From positions 970,001 through 1,034,000 of the forward strand of contig NZ_RQHK01000002.1 of assembly GCF_004770475.1 (NCBI RefSeq): a stretch of DNA of 64,000 nt, written 5' to 3'. The notes below the pieces were generated by a model. It saw only the letters and a program-made list of their open reading frames with translations, was not told the DNA's origin and did not search any database. Below, in pieces: positions 28,134-36,563 of this stretch. Both the position numbers and the translations under genes were made by a program. This DNA comes from Leptospira mtsangambouensis (GTDB lineage: Bacteria > Spirochaetota > Leptospiria > Leptospirales > Leptospiraceae). Numbering within the stretch: position 1 is the first letter of the stretch; every line of letters begins with the position of its first letter.

Positions 28134-29327
28134 ATGCGTAGGCATACATTCAAAAGATATTTTTTTGTTTTTCGTAAAATGTTTTTACGAACCTACCATC
28201 CTAGTTTCACCGCCACAAATATTTCCGACATAGGCTCTTCCCTTCAGATTTTTAGTGTGATGACGGCCTTTACTTCAATCATCTCTCTTTTGTTTGTTGA
28301 TTCCCTTGTGCGAACCAAAGAAGCCAGTTTCTGGATTGCTTTTTTTAGAATCTCTTCTCTTGGCATTTGTTTTTTTGTTTATCTCTTTGGAAAAAAAAGA
28401 GTCAAACTCTACCAAAGACATATCTACGGAATCACAAGTCTTGTCCTCATTGGTCTGATTTTACTCTATATTCCAATGATGGTGTATGATAAACCAAACC
28501 ATGCCTATTATCTGTTTGGTTCTGCCATTGTCATTGCCAGTGCCTCAATTCTTTTATGGATTGAACCTTTCCGGATTCTACTTCTTTCCACTCTTTACAT
28601 TGCTGTATTCATTCCCTTACATTTAAACTTTTCACGCATCCAAGGATTTGATCGTTTTGTTTTTTACCAAGATGTTCTCATCGTTTCTTTTTTACTCGCC
28701 TTTGGATTTGTGGCAAATCTCCTCATCAACTACTGGCGGTTTGAAGAATACCGGGTAAAGGCAAGACTTAGGATCACAGTCGGGAAATTACTTCGGATCA
28801 ATCAAAAAATTGAAGACCTTTCACGTGTGGATTCGATGACAGAACTATTTAACAGGCGTCATCTGCTCGAACAGTTTGATCTCTATAAAAAAAGATCCAA
28901 CAGAGAAGGGTTTATCATTGGTCTTGTGATTTTAGATTTGGACCGGTTAAAAGCAATCAATGACAAATACGGTCACAAACAAGGAGACCTTGCCATCCAA
29001 GCTTTTGCCAAAACGGTAAAGTCCCGAACAAGAATCACAGACATTGCAGCACGAATTGGAGGAGATGAATTTTGCCTTCTTGTTTCTCCCATTGATAGAG
29101 AAGGTTTGCAGGTTCTTGCCGAGTCCATTCGTGAGAAATTGGAACGGTTACAAATCCCCATTCACAACCAACCAGGAGAGTCCCTTACCCTAACAGTATC
29201 CATTGGGGCCACACTCTTTCGTCCAGAAGACGATCCGAGTTTTGATGAACTCTATCACAAAATTGATACAGCCCTCTATACCTCAAAAAATGAGGGAAGA
29301 AACAGAATCACTCTTATCGAATCTTAA
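28134..29327 (+). CDS. Membrane diguanylate cyclase (GGDEF)
   Basis: A 397-residue protein with about six transmembrane helices (roughly 38-205), a short coiled linker and a GGDEF domain (about 235-395). The active site reads RIGGDEF near residue 308 and is intact; RITD five residues before it is the I-site for product inhibition. It should make cyclic di-GMP and respond to a membrane or small-molecule signal through the integral sensor, which I cannot match to a named class. Confidence 0.92.
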   Translation: MRRHTFKRYFFVFRKMFLRTYHPSFTATNISDIGSSLQIFSVMTAFTSIISLLFVDSLVRTKEASFWIAFFRISSLGICFFVYLFGKKRVKLYQRHIYGITSLVLIGLILLYIPMMVYDKPNHAYYLFGSAIVIASASILLWIEPFRILLLSTLYIAVFIPLHLNFSRIQGFDRFVFYQDVLIVSFLLAFGFVANLLINYWRFEEYRVKARLRITVGKLLRINQKIEDLSRVDSMTELFNRRHLLEQFDLYKKRSNREGFIIGLVILDLDRLKAINDKYGHKQGDLAIQAFAKTVKSRTRITDIAARIGGDEFCLLVSPIDREGLQVLAESIREKLERLQIPIHNQPGESLTLTVSIGATLFRPEDDPSFDELYHKIDTALYTSKNEGRNRITLIES

Positions 29328-29364
29328 AAAAAAAGATCGACAGGTTTTGCAAATTTCATTAGTG

Positions 29365-29393
29365 TTGAAATTGAGACTGATTCTCAGTTTATG
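29365..29393 (+). promoter_or_regulatory. Fur-box-like palindrome within a possible promoter
   Basis: TGAGACTGATTCTCA at 29372-29386 (reverse complement TGAGAATCAGTCTCA) agrees with the Fur 7-1-7 consensus TGATAATNATTATCA at 11 of 14 fixed positions. It fills the 17-base spacer between TTGAAA (29365-29370) and TTTATG (29388-29393). The -10 box is poor. No protein gene starts downstream on this strand; a terminator follows within 60 bases. Confidence 0.4.
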
Positions 29394-29421
29394 TCCATAA
29401 CGGATAAGGTGTAAAACTTCC

Positions 29422-29450
29422 AAGATGGGTGAAAGCCCGTCTTTTTTTTT
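29422..29450 (+). terminator. Rho-independent terminator
   Basis: AAGATGGGT and GCCCGTCTT pair with two G-U pairs around a GAAA loop (29423-29442), followed by nine T. It ends either the diguanylate cyclase transcript or a short transcript from the Fur-like promoter, and abuts the end of the convergent mqnC. Confidence 0.8.
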
Positions 29451-30558
29451 ACTCCACCCCTGCTCGGTTGCAGTCGTATTCTTCGGTGTAGAGTAAGTTT
29501 CGTCGGATGGGTTGGAACCCCCCTTCTTTTAAAAACTTACGAGCTTCCTTTTCTGTTTTTAATCCAAAAGAACGAAGTACATTCTCCTCAATGACAACAG
29601 AGGAAATATCATCAGCCCCGGAATAAAGTGCCAGTTGTCCCACACCTTTTCCAAGAACCATCACGGAAGTTTCAATGTGTTTGATATTGTCTAAAAAAAT
29701 GCGGCAGATCCCAAGCACTTTCAAATATTCATGCGTGGGCACTGGCCTGACTTTAAACCTTTTGGTTTGTGGTTGGAAGGTCCAAGGAATAAAAGATAAA
29801 AATCCACCGGTTCTGTCTTGGAGGTCTCGGACCACACTAAGGTGTTCGATTACCTCTTCTTCTGTTTCTTCCGATCCAAAAACGACGTTTGCTGATCCAA
29901 GGAGTCCTACTTCGTGACAGGTTTCCATTGCACGAACCCATTCCGATACAGTGGCTTTTTTTGGGGAAATGATTTGGCGCATCCTTTCTGTGAGAATTTC
30001 AGCCCCAGCTCCAGGAACCGAATCAAGACCCGCTTCTTTTAAAATGAGTAAAACTTCTCTGAGAGGTTTTCCTGTGATGGTTTCTAAATTGATCACTTCC
30101 ACAGGAGAAAAGGCACGGATATGCATCTTTGGGTATTTTGCTTTTACTGTCCGAATGACATCTAAATAATAATCAAAAGGAAGATTTGGATACACACCAC
30201 CTTGGAGAAACATTTGGTCTGCTCCTTCTTCCACGGCATAATCCATTTTTTGTAAGATCTCTTCTTTGGAGAGAACATAACCCTTTCCATTCCCAATTTC
30301 ATCCATAAAGGAACAAAAACTGCATTCCACATTGCAATAATTGGTATAATTCACCACTCGGAACATGGTGTAACTGGCTTCAGTATGAGGACGTATTTTT
30401 TCCCTAAGGAACCTTGCTGCCATTTGGATTTTCAGAAAGTCCCCACTTTTGTAAAGGAGGAGTGCTTCTGCAGGAGAGATCCGTTTGCCTTGGACAGCGT
30501 TCAAAAGGACAGCATCTGCGGGGTCATTTGGGCTAAATGAAAACGAGTCTAAGTTCAT
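29449..30558 (-). CDS. mqnC: Cyclic dehypoxanthinyl futalosine synthase MqnC
   Basis: A 369-residue radical SAM enzyme of the futalosine route to menaquinone; it cyclises dehypoxanthine futalosine. The cluster motif is CNVECSFC (about residues 75-82), and [39 protein letters not shown] and FIPWTFQP separate it from its paralogue MqnE. The start has AGGTAGAG just ahead. It lies next to a large menaquinone-linked oxidoreductase gene on the other strand, which makes metabolic sense. Confidence 0.88.
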   Translation of the reverse strand: MNLDSFSFSPNDPADAVLLNAVQGKRISPAEALLLYKSGDFLKIQMAARFLREKIRPHTEASYTMFRVVNYTNYCNVECSFCSFMDEIGNGKGYVLSKEEILQKMDYAVEEGADQMFLQGGVYPNLPFDYYLDVIRTVKAKYPKMHIRAFSPVEVINLETITGKPLREVLLILKEAGLDSVPGAGAEILTERMRQIISPKKATVSEWVRAMETCHEVGLLGSANVVFGSEETEEEVIEHLSVVRDLQDRTGGFLSFIPWTFQPQTKRFKVRPVPTHEYLKVLGICRIFLDNIKHIETSVMVLGKGVGQLALYSGADDISSVVIEENVLRSFGLKTEKEARKFLKEGGFQPIRRNLLYTEEYDCNRAGVE

Positions 30559-30681
30559 AATCTCTACCTACTTGGACAGGAAATCTTCTGACAGATCCCT
30601 GTAAAAACCGAATTTTCCTGGACATTCATTTTTCTATACAAATCCTAGGAAATACCAAACACCTTAAGGGCATAAACATAA

Positions 30682-32784
30682 ATGGATATCGGAAGAATAC
30701 TCTTTCACCTATTATTCACAGCATTTTTCGTCGTGGCAAACATTGTCTTTGTCCGCGCCATCCTTTACAGGCTCGGACTGATCTTCAATGGTCGTCCTGC
30801 TTTCTTCAATGAAGATGCGAAAAAGAACCTAAATATTGGATTTCGGCTTAAAAGTTTTTTAATAAACGTTGTCCTACAAAAGAAAAATTTCCGGGAACCA
30901 GTGCGCGGAATCATGCACGCATTTGTTTTTTACGGATTTCTCGTGTATACCATCCATACAACAAGCCAAATGGTTGCTGGTGTATTTGGATATGTCATGG
31001 ACGATCCTTACAAATTTGCTCTTCCTGAATTTCTTTTGGGTGAATCAGCAAACCATATCTATGAACAAGCAGTAAACTACGTTTCTATTCTTGTACTCAC
31101 TGGTCTTGGTTTCTTTGCTTGGAGACGTTGGATCAAAAAAGCAAAAGGTCTTGATGTTCACTCTCCAGCTTCAGCTGTTGTGATCAGTATGATTGCCACT
31201 CTTATGGTTACCACCTTACTTGGGAATGGTGCTAAAACAGTTGCGGCAACTTACTTCACTCATGCAGGTCTTATTGATGGAGCCATCGGTTCCGTTTGGG
31301 AATCCATCGGTGTTGCAAATTCTTCTGCCGACATCGTTTTCCAAATTATGTGGTGGGGCCATATCATCACTGTGTTCTCGTTTATGTTGTATGTTCCTAC
31401 ATCAAAACACGCTCACTTAATTTTTGCTCCGTTTAACTATTTCCTTGCGACAGACACTCCAAAAGGCCAACTTTCTAAACTTAATTTAGATGATGAAAAT
31501 GCAGTTTGGGGATCCAACCGCGTAGAAGACTTTCCTTGGCCAAACCTACTCGATGGTATGTCTTGTATTGAATGCGGACGTTGCCAAGTAGAATGCCCAG
31601 CCAATAGAACTGGAAAAGTTTTAAATCCAAAAGCAATCATTGTGGAACTCAAACACCAAATGTTAGAGAAAATGCCAGAAGTGGCAGCAGCACGTGCGGG
31701 AAAAACTCCTGAAGAAGCTGCAGAAGCAGTTGCTGCTTTAGAAACGGGAGTCATCAACTCACACGAGGGTCTTAGTGAAGAAGCTCTTTGGGGATGTACG
31801 ACTTGTTATGCGTGCGTTGAAGCATGTCCTGTAGGAAACAACCAAGTAAATGCCATCATTGAAATGCGCCGTCACTTAGTTCTTGCGGAATCAAAAATGA
31901 GTCCTGAACTTCAAAAAGCCTTCACAAACATGGAAAACAATTCCAATCCATGGGGTGTGGGAGCACATACTAGAGCAGACTGGGCAGAAGGTCTTGGTGT
32001 GAAAGTTCTTTCAGAAGCAGAAGACAAAAACGTAGATGTACTCTATTGGGTAGGTTGTGCGGGTGCTTTTGATGAAAGAAACAAAAAGATCTCTCGTGAC
32101 TTTGTTAAAATCATGCAAAAGGCTGAAGTAAACTTTGGAATCCTTGGAACCGAAGAAGGTTGTTCTGGAGATTCGGCTCGCCGCGGTGGTAATGAATACC
32201 TCTACCAAACTTTAGCACAAACCAACGTAGACACAATCAACGGTTACGGAATTAAAAAAATCGTTACTGCTTGTCCACATTGTTACAACACTATCAAAAA
32301 CGAATATCCACAATTTGGTGGAAACTTCGAAGTCATCCACCACTCTGAATACATAAACCAACTATCCAAAGATGGTAAAATTGATGTGAAAGTGGCTGAT
32401 GATGCTAATACCGGAAAATACACTTACCACGATTCTTGTTACATCGGTCGTTATAACAACAACTACGATAACCCTCGTGATGTTGTGAAAAAGGTATCCG
32501 GTGGAAAAATCGAAGAAGCAGTAGACCATCACTCCAAAGGACTTTGTTGTGGTGCGGGTGGTGCACAGTACTGGATGGAAGAACATGTAGATGAATCCAA
32601 TCCTGAAAGTATCCGTGTGAATAGCAAACGTACAGGACAACTTCTTGATACGGGTGCCACTACAATCGCCACTGCTTGCCCATTCTGTATCACTATGATC
32701 ACAGATGGTGTCAAAGCTGCGGAAAAAATTGATTCTGTAAAAGTGAAAGACATTGCAGAGTTAGTTGCTGAGAACATCGACTAA
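30682..32784 (+). CDS. HdrD-like membrane Fe-S oxidoreductase, probable ETF:menaquinone oxidoreductase
   Basis: A 700-residue protein in three parts: a NarI-like membrane domain with several helices and conserved His (about 1-265), two 4Fe-4S motifs (CIECGRCQVECPANRTGK near 295 and CTTCYACVEACP near 373), and a C-terminal pair of CCG cysteine domains (EEGCSGDSARRGG and GLCCGAGGAQYWM). This layout is that of the HdrD-type EMO proteins proposed to pass electrons from electron-transfer flavoprotein to menaquinone during acyl-CoA oxidation. No ETF genes are adjacent, so the partner is inferred. A -10-like TATACA (30635-30640) and palindrome TCCTAGGA (30643-30650) lie upstream. Confidence 0.85.
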   Translation: MDIGRILFHLLFTAFFVVANIVFVRAILYRLGLIFNGRPAFFNEDAKKNLNIGFRLKSFLINVVLQKKNFREPVRGIMHAFVFYGFLVYTIHTTSQMVAGVFGYVMDDPYKFALPEFLLGESANHIYEQAVNYVSILVLTGLGFFAWRRWIKKAKGLDVHSPASAVVISMIATLMVTTLLGNGAKTVAATYFTHAGLIDGAIGSVWESIGVANSSADIVFQIMWWGHIITVFSFMLYVPTSKHAHLIFAPFNYFLATDTPKGQLSKLNLDDENAVWGSNRVEDFPWPNLLDGMSCIECGRCQVECPANRTGKVLNPKAIIVELKHQMLEKMPEVAAARAGKTPEEAAEAVAALETGVINSHEGLSEEALWGCTTCYACVEACPVGNNQVNAIIEMRRHLVLAESKMSPELQKAFTNMENNSNPWGVGAHTRADWAEGLGVKVLSEAEDKNVDVLYWVGCAGAFDERNKKISRDFVKIMQKAEVNFGILGTEEGCSGDSARRGGNEYLYQTLAQTNVDTINGYGIKKIVTACPHCYNTIKNEYPQFGGNFEVIHHSEYINQLSKDGKIDVKVADDANTGKYTYHDSCYIGRYNNNYDNPRDVVKKVSGGKIEEAVDHHSKGLCCGAGGAQYWMEEHVDESNPESIRVNSKRTGQLLDTGATTIATACPFCITMITDGVKAAEKIDSVKVKDIAELVAENID

Positions 32785-32793
32785 CAAGTCAGA

Positions 32794-32833
32794 GTTGTGA
32801 GGAAAAAATGAAATTTCAAAATTTCCTCGCAAC
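32794..32833 (+). promoter_or_regulatory. Hairpin covering the ribosome-binding site of the LysM-FecR gene
   Basis: GTTGTGAGGAAA (32794-32805) pairs with TTTCCTCGCAAC (32822-32833): a 12-pair stem with one G-U, loop 16 bases. The Shine-Dalgarno GAGG is in the left arm and the ATG (32808-32810) in the loop, so the structure would hide the start site. Confidence 0.6.
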
Positions 32834-33704
32834 TGATTTGGTTGTTCTTTGGAAAAGGTGGAGGGAAACTTCCACCTTTTTTATTTCTCAACCAAAACCT
32901 TATTCTATCTCACATTGGTTCTTTGTTTTATTTGTCCTTCAGGCTTTTATTTTTAATTCCCTAACTGGAGAGTCCAAACAGACCATCCATCCGCCAGAAG
33001 GCGACGGAATCACCATCATCGTAGAAAAAGGACAAACTCTGAGTATCATTTCCAAAACCTATTTAGATGATCCAAGGAAATGGAAAGAACTACTCAAATC
33101 CAACCAAATTGATAATCCGAATCTGATCATTCCTGGAATGAAATTATGGATTCCAAAAAGTTTGGGTAAAAAACCACTCGCCGACCTCCAAAGGTATACG
33201 GGAAAAACAGAAGTTTTAAAAGTTTCGCAGAAAAGCTCCGATTGGGCAGGAGCCACAATGGGTGAAGGACTCTATGCAAAAGATGAAGTGCGTACTTTCA
33301 AAGATTCGGAAGCCCAATTTCTTTTGTTATCAGGCTCTCGGTTTGAAATCACAGAAAACAGCCATGTGATTATGGAAAAGGGAAAATCAGATACAGAACC
33401 GGATGAACTATATCTTCGCAAAGGACGAATTCGTTCCATCATTCAGAAAAAACCATCTGCCAACCAAAGAATGTTTTTACTAAAAACAGATTCTGCCATA
33501 TCTGAAGTTCGAGGAACGGACTTCCTTACAGAAGTAGATCCTTCTGGGAATACAACCTTAAGTTGTTATGAAGGACTTGTGGCAGTCTCCGCACAAAATG
33601 TAACCGTAAACGTTCCTTCTGGCTTTGCGACCTTTGTCGAAAAAGGCAAACCTCCGCTAAAACCTTTCAGTTTACCAGATCCTCCGAAACCAAAAGAAGA
33701 ATGA
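32808..33704 (+). CDS. Secreted LysM and FecR domain protein
   Basis: A 298-residue exported protein. An unusually long N-terminal stretch precedes a hydrophobic segment (WFFVLFVLQAFIFNSL, about 45-60). Then a LysM module (about 65-122: ITIIVEKGQTLSIISKTYL, NQIDNPNLIIPGMKLWIP) would bind peptidoglycan, and a FecR domain (about 150-285, with VRTFKDSEAQFLLL and SEVRGTDFLTEV) follows. FecR domains usually sense or transmit envelope signals. ATG at 32808 is the only standard start with a ribosome site, yet two hairpins, one a terminator, lie across its first 26 codons. It overlaps the next gene by ATGA. Confidence 0.82.
   Translation: MKFQNFLATDLVVLWKRWRETSTFFISQPKPYSISHWFFVLFVLQAFIFNSLTGESKQTIHPPEGDGITIIVEKGQTLSIISKTYLDDPRKWKELLKSNQIDNPNLIIPGMKLWIPKSLGKKPLADLQRYTGKTEVLKVSQKSSDWAGATMGEGLYAKDEVRTFKDSEAQFLLLSGSRFEITENSHVIMEKGKSDTEPDELYLRKGRIRSIIQKKPSANQRMFLLKTDSAISEVRGTDFLTEVDPSGNTTLSCYEGLVAVSAQNVTVNVPSGFATFVEKGKPPLKPFSLPDPPKPKEE
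32853..32885 (+). terminator. Rho-independent terminator inside the first codons of the LysM-FecR gene
   Basis: AAAAGGTGGA (32853-32862) and TCCACCTTTT (32871-32880) form a 10-pair stem with an 8-base loop, followed by further T. By form it is the terminator of the HdrD-like gene, 70 bases after its stop, but it coincides with codons 16-26 of the next ORF. Confidence 0.75.
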
Positions 33705-34645
33705 ATCCTTTCCATCATTTCAGATTATTCCTATTTTTGTTTGGGTTTTTGATTATCAGTCTAGGATTCTTTTTTCCTGTCTTTTCCGAACCAAAAACCA
33801 TCAAATTCTCTCTCGAACCGGATAGAGACGATATCATTCAGTATGAATTTGAATTATGGAAAGAACCTAACTTCGACTTGGAGATTCCTTTTCGAGTGGT
33901 AGCAGGTCCAGGGAAAATCCAACTGTATATCCCCAATGGATATGAATACTTTCGGATTCGGGCCGTGGCCAAACGCCAAGTACGTGGGTTTTGGACAGAA
34001 CTATATGCAGTGAATTCCTTTGGAAAACCAAAGGAACAGAGTAAAATCGTGGCTCGCAAACCAGCCACAACAGATGTTTTGATTCCTATAACGAACAAGG
34101 AAGGAACCAATCATTATTATTTAACAGAAAATAAAATCCACGTAAAACCCATCTTAAGCCAACCAATGAAAACTTACGTTCGTTATCGTGTGAACGGCGG
34201 ACCTTGGGTGGTTACCAAACAACCAGAGTTAACATTTGCAAATGATGGAAACTATAAACTTGAATACCAAGTCACTAATGAACTAGGAATTTCTGATTCT
34301 ATGCAAGTTTGGGAGTTTAGTGTGGACAAAACTCCCCCAAAAACAGAGTTTCATTGGCAATCTCCTCCTTTCAGAAAATCGTCTCTCTCTTTTGTAGGGC
34401 CCAATTCCCATTTAGAACTGCTAGCAACCGATACAGGATCGGGATTAGACTCTATCCGGTTTCGCACTATTTGTGGAAAAAAAACTCCATCAGAATGGTA
34501 TCTCTGGGAAAATCAAACTTCTTGGACAAACGTGATTCATTCCTGTTCGGAGGATTTAGATTTAGAAATTTCAGCCACAGACAAGTTGGGAAACGAAGAA
34601 GTCCCTCAAAAAATCAAAATTCTACAGACAAAAAAAGGAAACTAA
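33701..34645 (+). CDS. Exported protein with Ig-like/OmpL47-type repeats
   Basis: A 314-residue protein with an N-terminal signal segment (about 8-30, ending VFSEP) and beta-rich modules. TYVRYRVNGGPWV, then FANDGNYKLEYQVTNELG and FSVDKTPPKTEFHW resemble the OmpL47-type repeat found in large spirochaete surface proteins. It is probably periplasmic or outer-membrane associated; function is unknown. It overlaps the FecR gene by ATGA and is followed after 3 bases by a SpoIIE phosphatase gene. Confidence 0.65.
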   Translation: MNPFHHFRLFLFLFGFLIISLGFFFPVFSEPKTIKFSLEPDRDDIIQYEFELWKEPNFDLEIPFRVVAGPGKIQLYIPNGYEYFRIRAVAKRQVRGFWTELYAVNSFGKPKEQSKIVARKPATTDVLIPITNKEGTNHYYLTENKIHVKPILSQPMKTYVRYRVNGGPWVVTKQPELTFANDGNYKLEYQVTNELGISDSMQVWEFSVDKTPPKTEFHWQSPPFRKSSLSFVGPNSHLELLATDTGSGLDSIRFRTICGKKTPSEWYLWENQTSWTNVIHSCSEDLDLEISATDKLGNEEVPQKIKILQTKKGN

Positions 34646-34648
34646 CCT

Positions 34649-36562
34649 GTGTTCACCGGAAATAGAATCCGAGAACTATTTGATCATTTTTTGTATGTAA
34701 TTAAAACAAAATCTTTTCTTAAATTATTTCTATCAATCATTGCCTTCTTAATTGTTCCTTATTTTCTTCTCGTTTCTTCAATGATCCATTCCAGATACAA
34801 AGAAGCTTTGGATTGGAACCAAAGATTCCAACTCATTCGGATCCAACTCCTTGTCATTGATTTAGAAAACCAAATTAGAGAACAAATCAACCGAGAGATT
34901 TCTGAAAAAAAAAACGTAGGGATGATTCCCATCACAGAACTTCCAGAAATAATGAACCGCTGTGTTCCCACTCCTAAAGACCTTTCCCAGTTAGAAGAAA
35001 TTACCTTGTTACAATGCGACTGGGGATCTGAAAAAAAATCGTATCTTTTCGTTTTAGATGAAAAGAATGTTTCCATACACTCTGCTAAGTTTTTAGAAGA
35101 TGCTTTACTTGATTCACCTTTTAGTGATCCGAATGAGGGTTTGTTTTTACTCGGCACACAAGGAGATTTTGGAATTTCAGGATTTATCGAGGATGAATTT
35201 TTAGTTTCTGATTTTTGGAAATCCGATGTAAAATCTTCTCTCCAAACTCATTCCAATCTGCCATCCCTTCGGGAAACAAAAAAGGATGATTTGGATTATT
35301 TTGTTGTCAGTTACCCAATGTATGGACTACCAATTCACTTATTCATTGTTAGCCCAAAAGAATTAGTCTTAATTCCGATAAAAGAATCTCTAAAAAAGAA
35401 TATAGTCATTTTAGTTTCCTTACTTTTTTTATCCTTTGTTTTTTCTCTCGCAATTTCACTTAGAGAAATTGAATCAAAACAAAAGTTAAAACTTCTTTTA
35501 CAAGAGTTTCCCCATGCAGCCATCCTATATGATTCAAAGGGAAAAATTCTTTTAGAGAATCAAGAGATCGAACAAAAACTTTTGGTAACAAATTTATTCA
35601 GAGACCAACTTTCCGTCAAAGAGTGGATTGAAAAAGAAGTTAATTTATTCCTAAAGGATGAATCCAATTTACAATTGGACCTTACTAAACTTAGAAAAGA
35701 GGAATCTGAGTTTTATTCAGAAGATGGTTCTGTTTATTTATTGGAATTTACATACCAACTTTGGTTTTTGGAACAAAAATATCGGTTCGCAAGCGGAGCC
35801 CTAGTCCTCGTACAGAATGTAACGAAAAAACGTTTAGAATTCGAAAAGGAAATGGACTACGCAAAAGACTTACAAAAGAAATACCTTCCCAATCGAATTA
35901 TCATTTTACCCAATTTAGATTATGAAGTTTTATATAAACCACTGATCCAAGTGGGTGGTGACTATTACGACTATATTGATTTGGGAAACAATAGATCCAT
36001 TTTTGCCCTTGGTGACGTGATAGGACATGGAGTAAAAGCTGCCATGATGATGACAGTTCTACGGGTTCTATTCCATCAAATTGTTAAAACAGAATCCGAT
36101 CCAAAAGAAATTCTAAAAAAAATGAATGAAGGTGTATCCAATCATTTTCCGGATCCATTTGCTTTTGTTCCTTTTTTGTTTTTATTATTTGATTTTAATC
36201 AAAACACAGTTTTATACGGAAACGCAGGCCATCCGGGGATGTTATACCTCTCAGGAGATGAGATTCTTTGTCCCGAAAAATTAAACCCAATGTTTGGAAT
36301 GCTTCCTAAAATAGAACCAAAAGTTTTGGAATTTCCCATCCAAAGAGGAGATCGTTTTTATCTTTTCACAGATGGGCTGAAAGATGTCGAAAATTCTAAA
36401 GAAGAAAAACTAGGAGACAAGGAATTAAAAGATTTTTTGTCTGCGATGAAGGACAAACATATGTCCCTCGTCAAACAAGAATTAGAACTAAAAATCAGAT
36501 CCTATTCAGAGGGAATCCCTTTCCTTGATGATATCACCTGGATTGGGATAGACGTCATTTAG
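34649..36562 (+). CDS. Membrane PP2C (SpoIIE-type) serine phosphatase
   Basis: A 637-residue phosphatase. Two transmembrane helices (about 23-46 and 248-270) flank a roughly 200-residue extracytoplasmic sensor; a PAS-like region follows (280-400) and the SpoIIE domain ends the protein (about 405-637) with GGDYYDYIDLG, GDVIGHGVKAAMMM, FTDGLKD and DDITW, so all metal aspartates are present. Such enzymes dephosphorylate anti-sigma-factor antagonists. The GTG start at 34649 has AAGGAA eight bases ahead. Third gene of the FecR operon; it could convert the envelope signal into partner switching, which is inference. Confidence 0.88.
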   Translation: MFTGNRIRELFDHFLYVIKTKSFLKLFLSIIAFLIVPYFLLVSSMIHSRYKEALDWNQRFQLIRIQLLVIDLENQIREQINREISEKKNVGMIPITELPEIMNRCVPTPKDLSQLEEITLLQCDWGSEKKSYLFVLDEKNVSIHSAKFLEDALLDSPFSDPNEGLFLLGTQGDFGISGFIEDEFLVSDFWKSDVKSSLQTHSNLPSLRETKKDDLDYFVVSYPMYGLPIHLFIVSPKELVLIPIKESLKKNIVILVSLLFLSFVFSLAISLREIESKQKLKLLLQEFPHAAILYDSKGKILLENQEIEQKLLVTNLFRDQLSVKEWIEKEVNLFLKDESNLQLDLTKLRKEESEFYSEDGSVYLLEFTYQLWFLEQKYRFASGALVLVQNVTKKRLEFEKEMDYAKDLQKKYLPNRIIILPNLDYEVLYKPLIQVGGDYYDYIDLGNNRSIFALGDVIGHGVKAAMMMTVLRVLFHQIVKTESDPKEILKKMNEGVSNHFPDPFAFVPFLFLLFDFNQNTVLYGNAGHPGMLYLSGDEILCPEKLNPMFGMLPKIEPKVLEFPIQRGDRFYLFTDGLKDVENSKEEKLGDKELKDFLSAMKDKHMSLVKQELELKIRSYSEGIPFLDDITWIGIDVI

Positions 36563-36563
36563 A

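Noticed and set aside
30559..30681. Fully defined promoter and operator for the HdrD-like gene
   Set aside because: TATACA and TCCTAGGA are suggestive, but no -35 box at correct spacing supports a separate feature.
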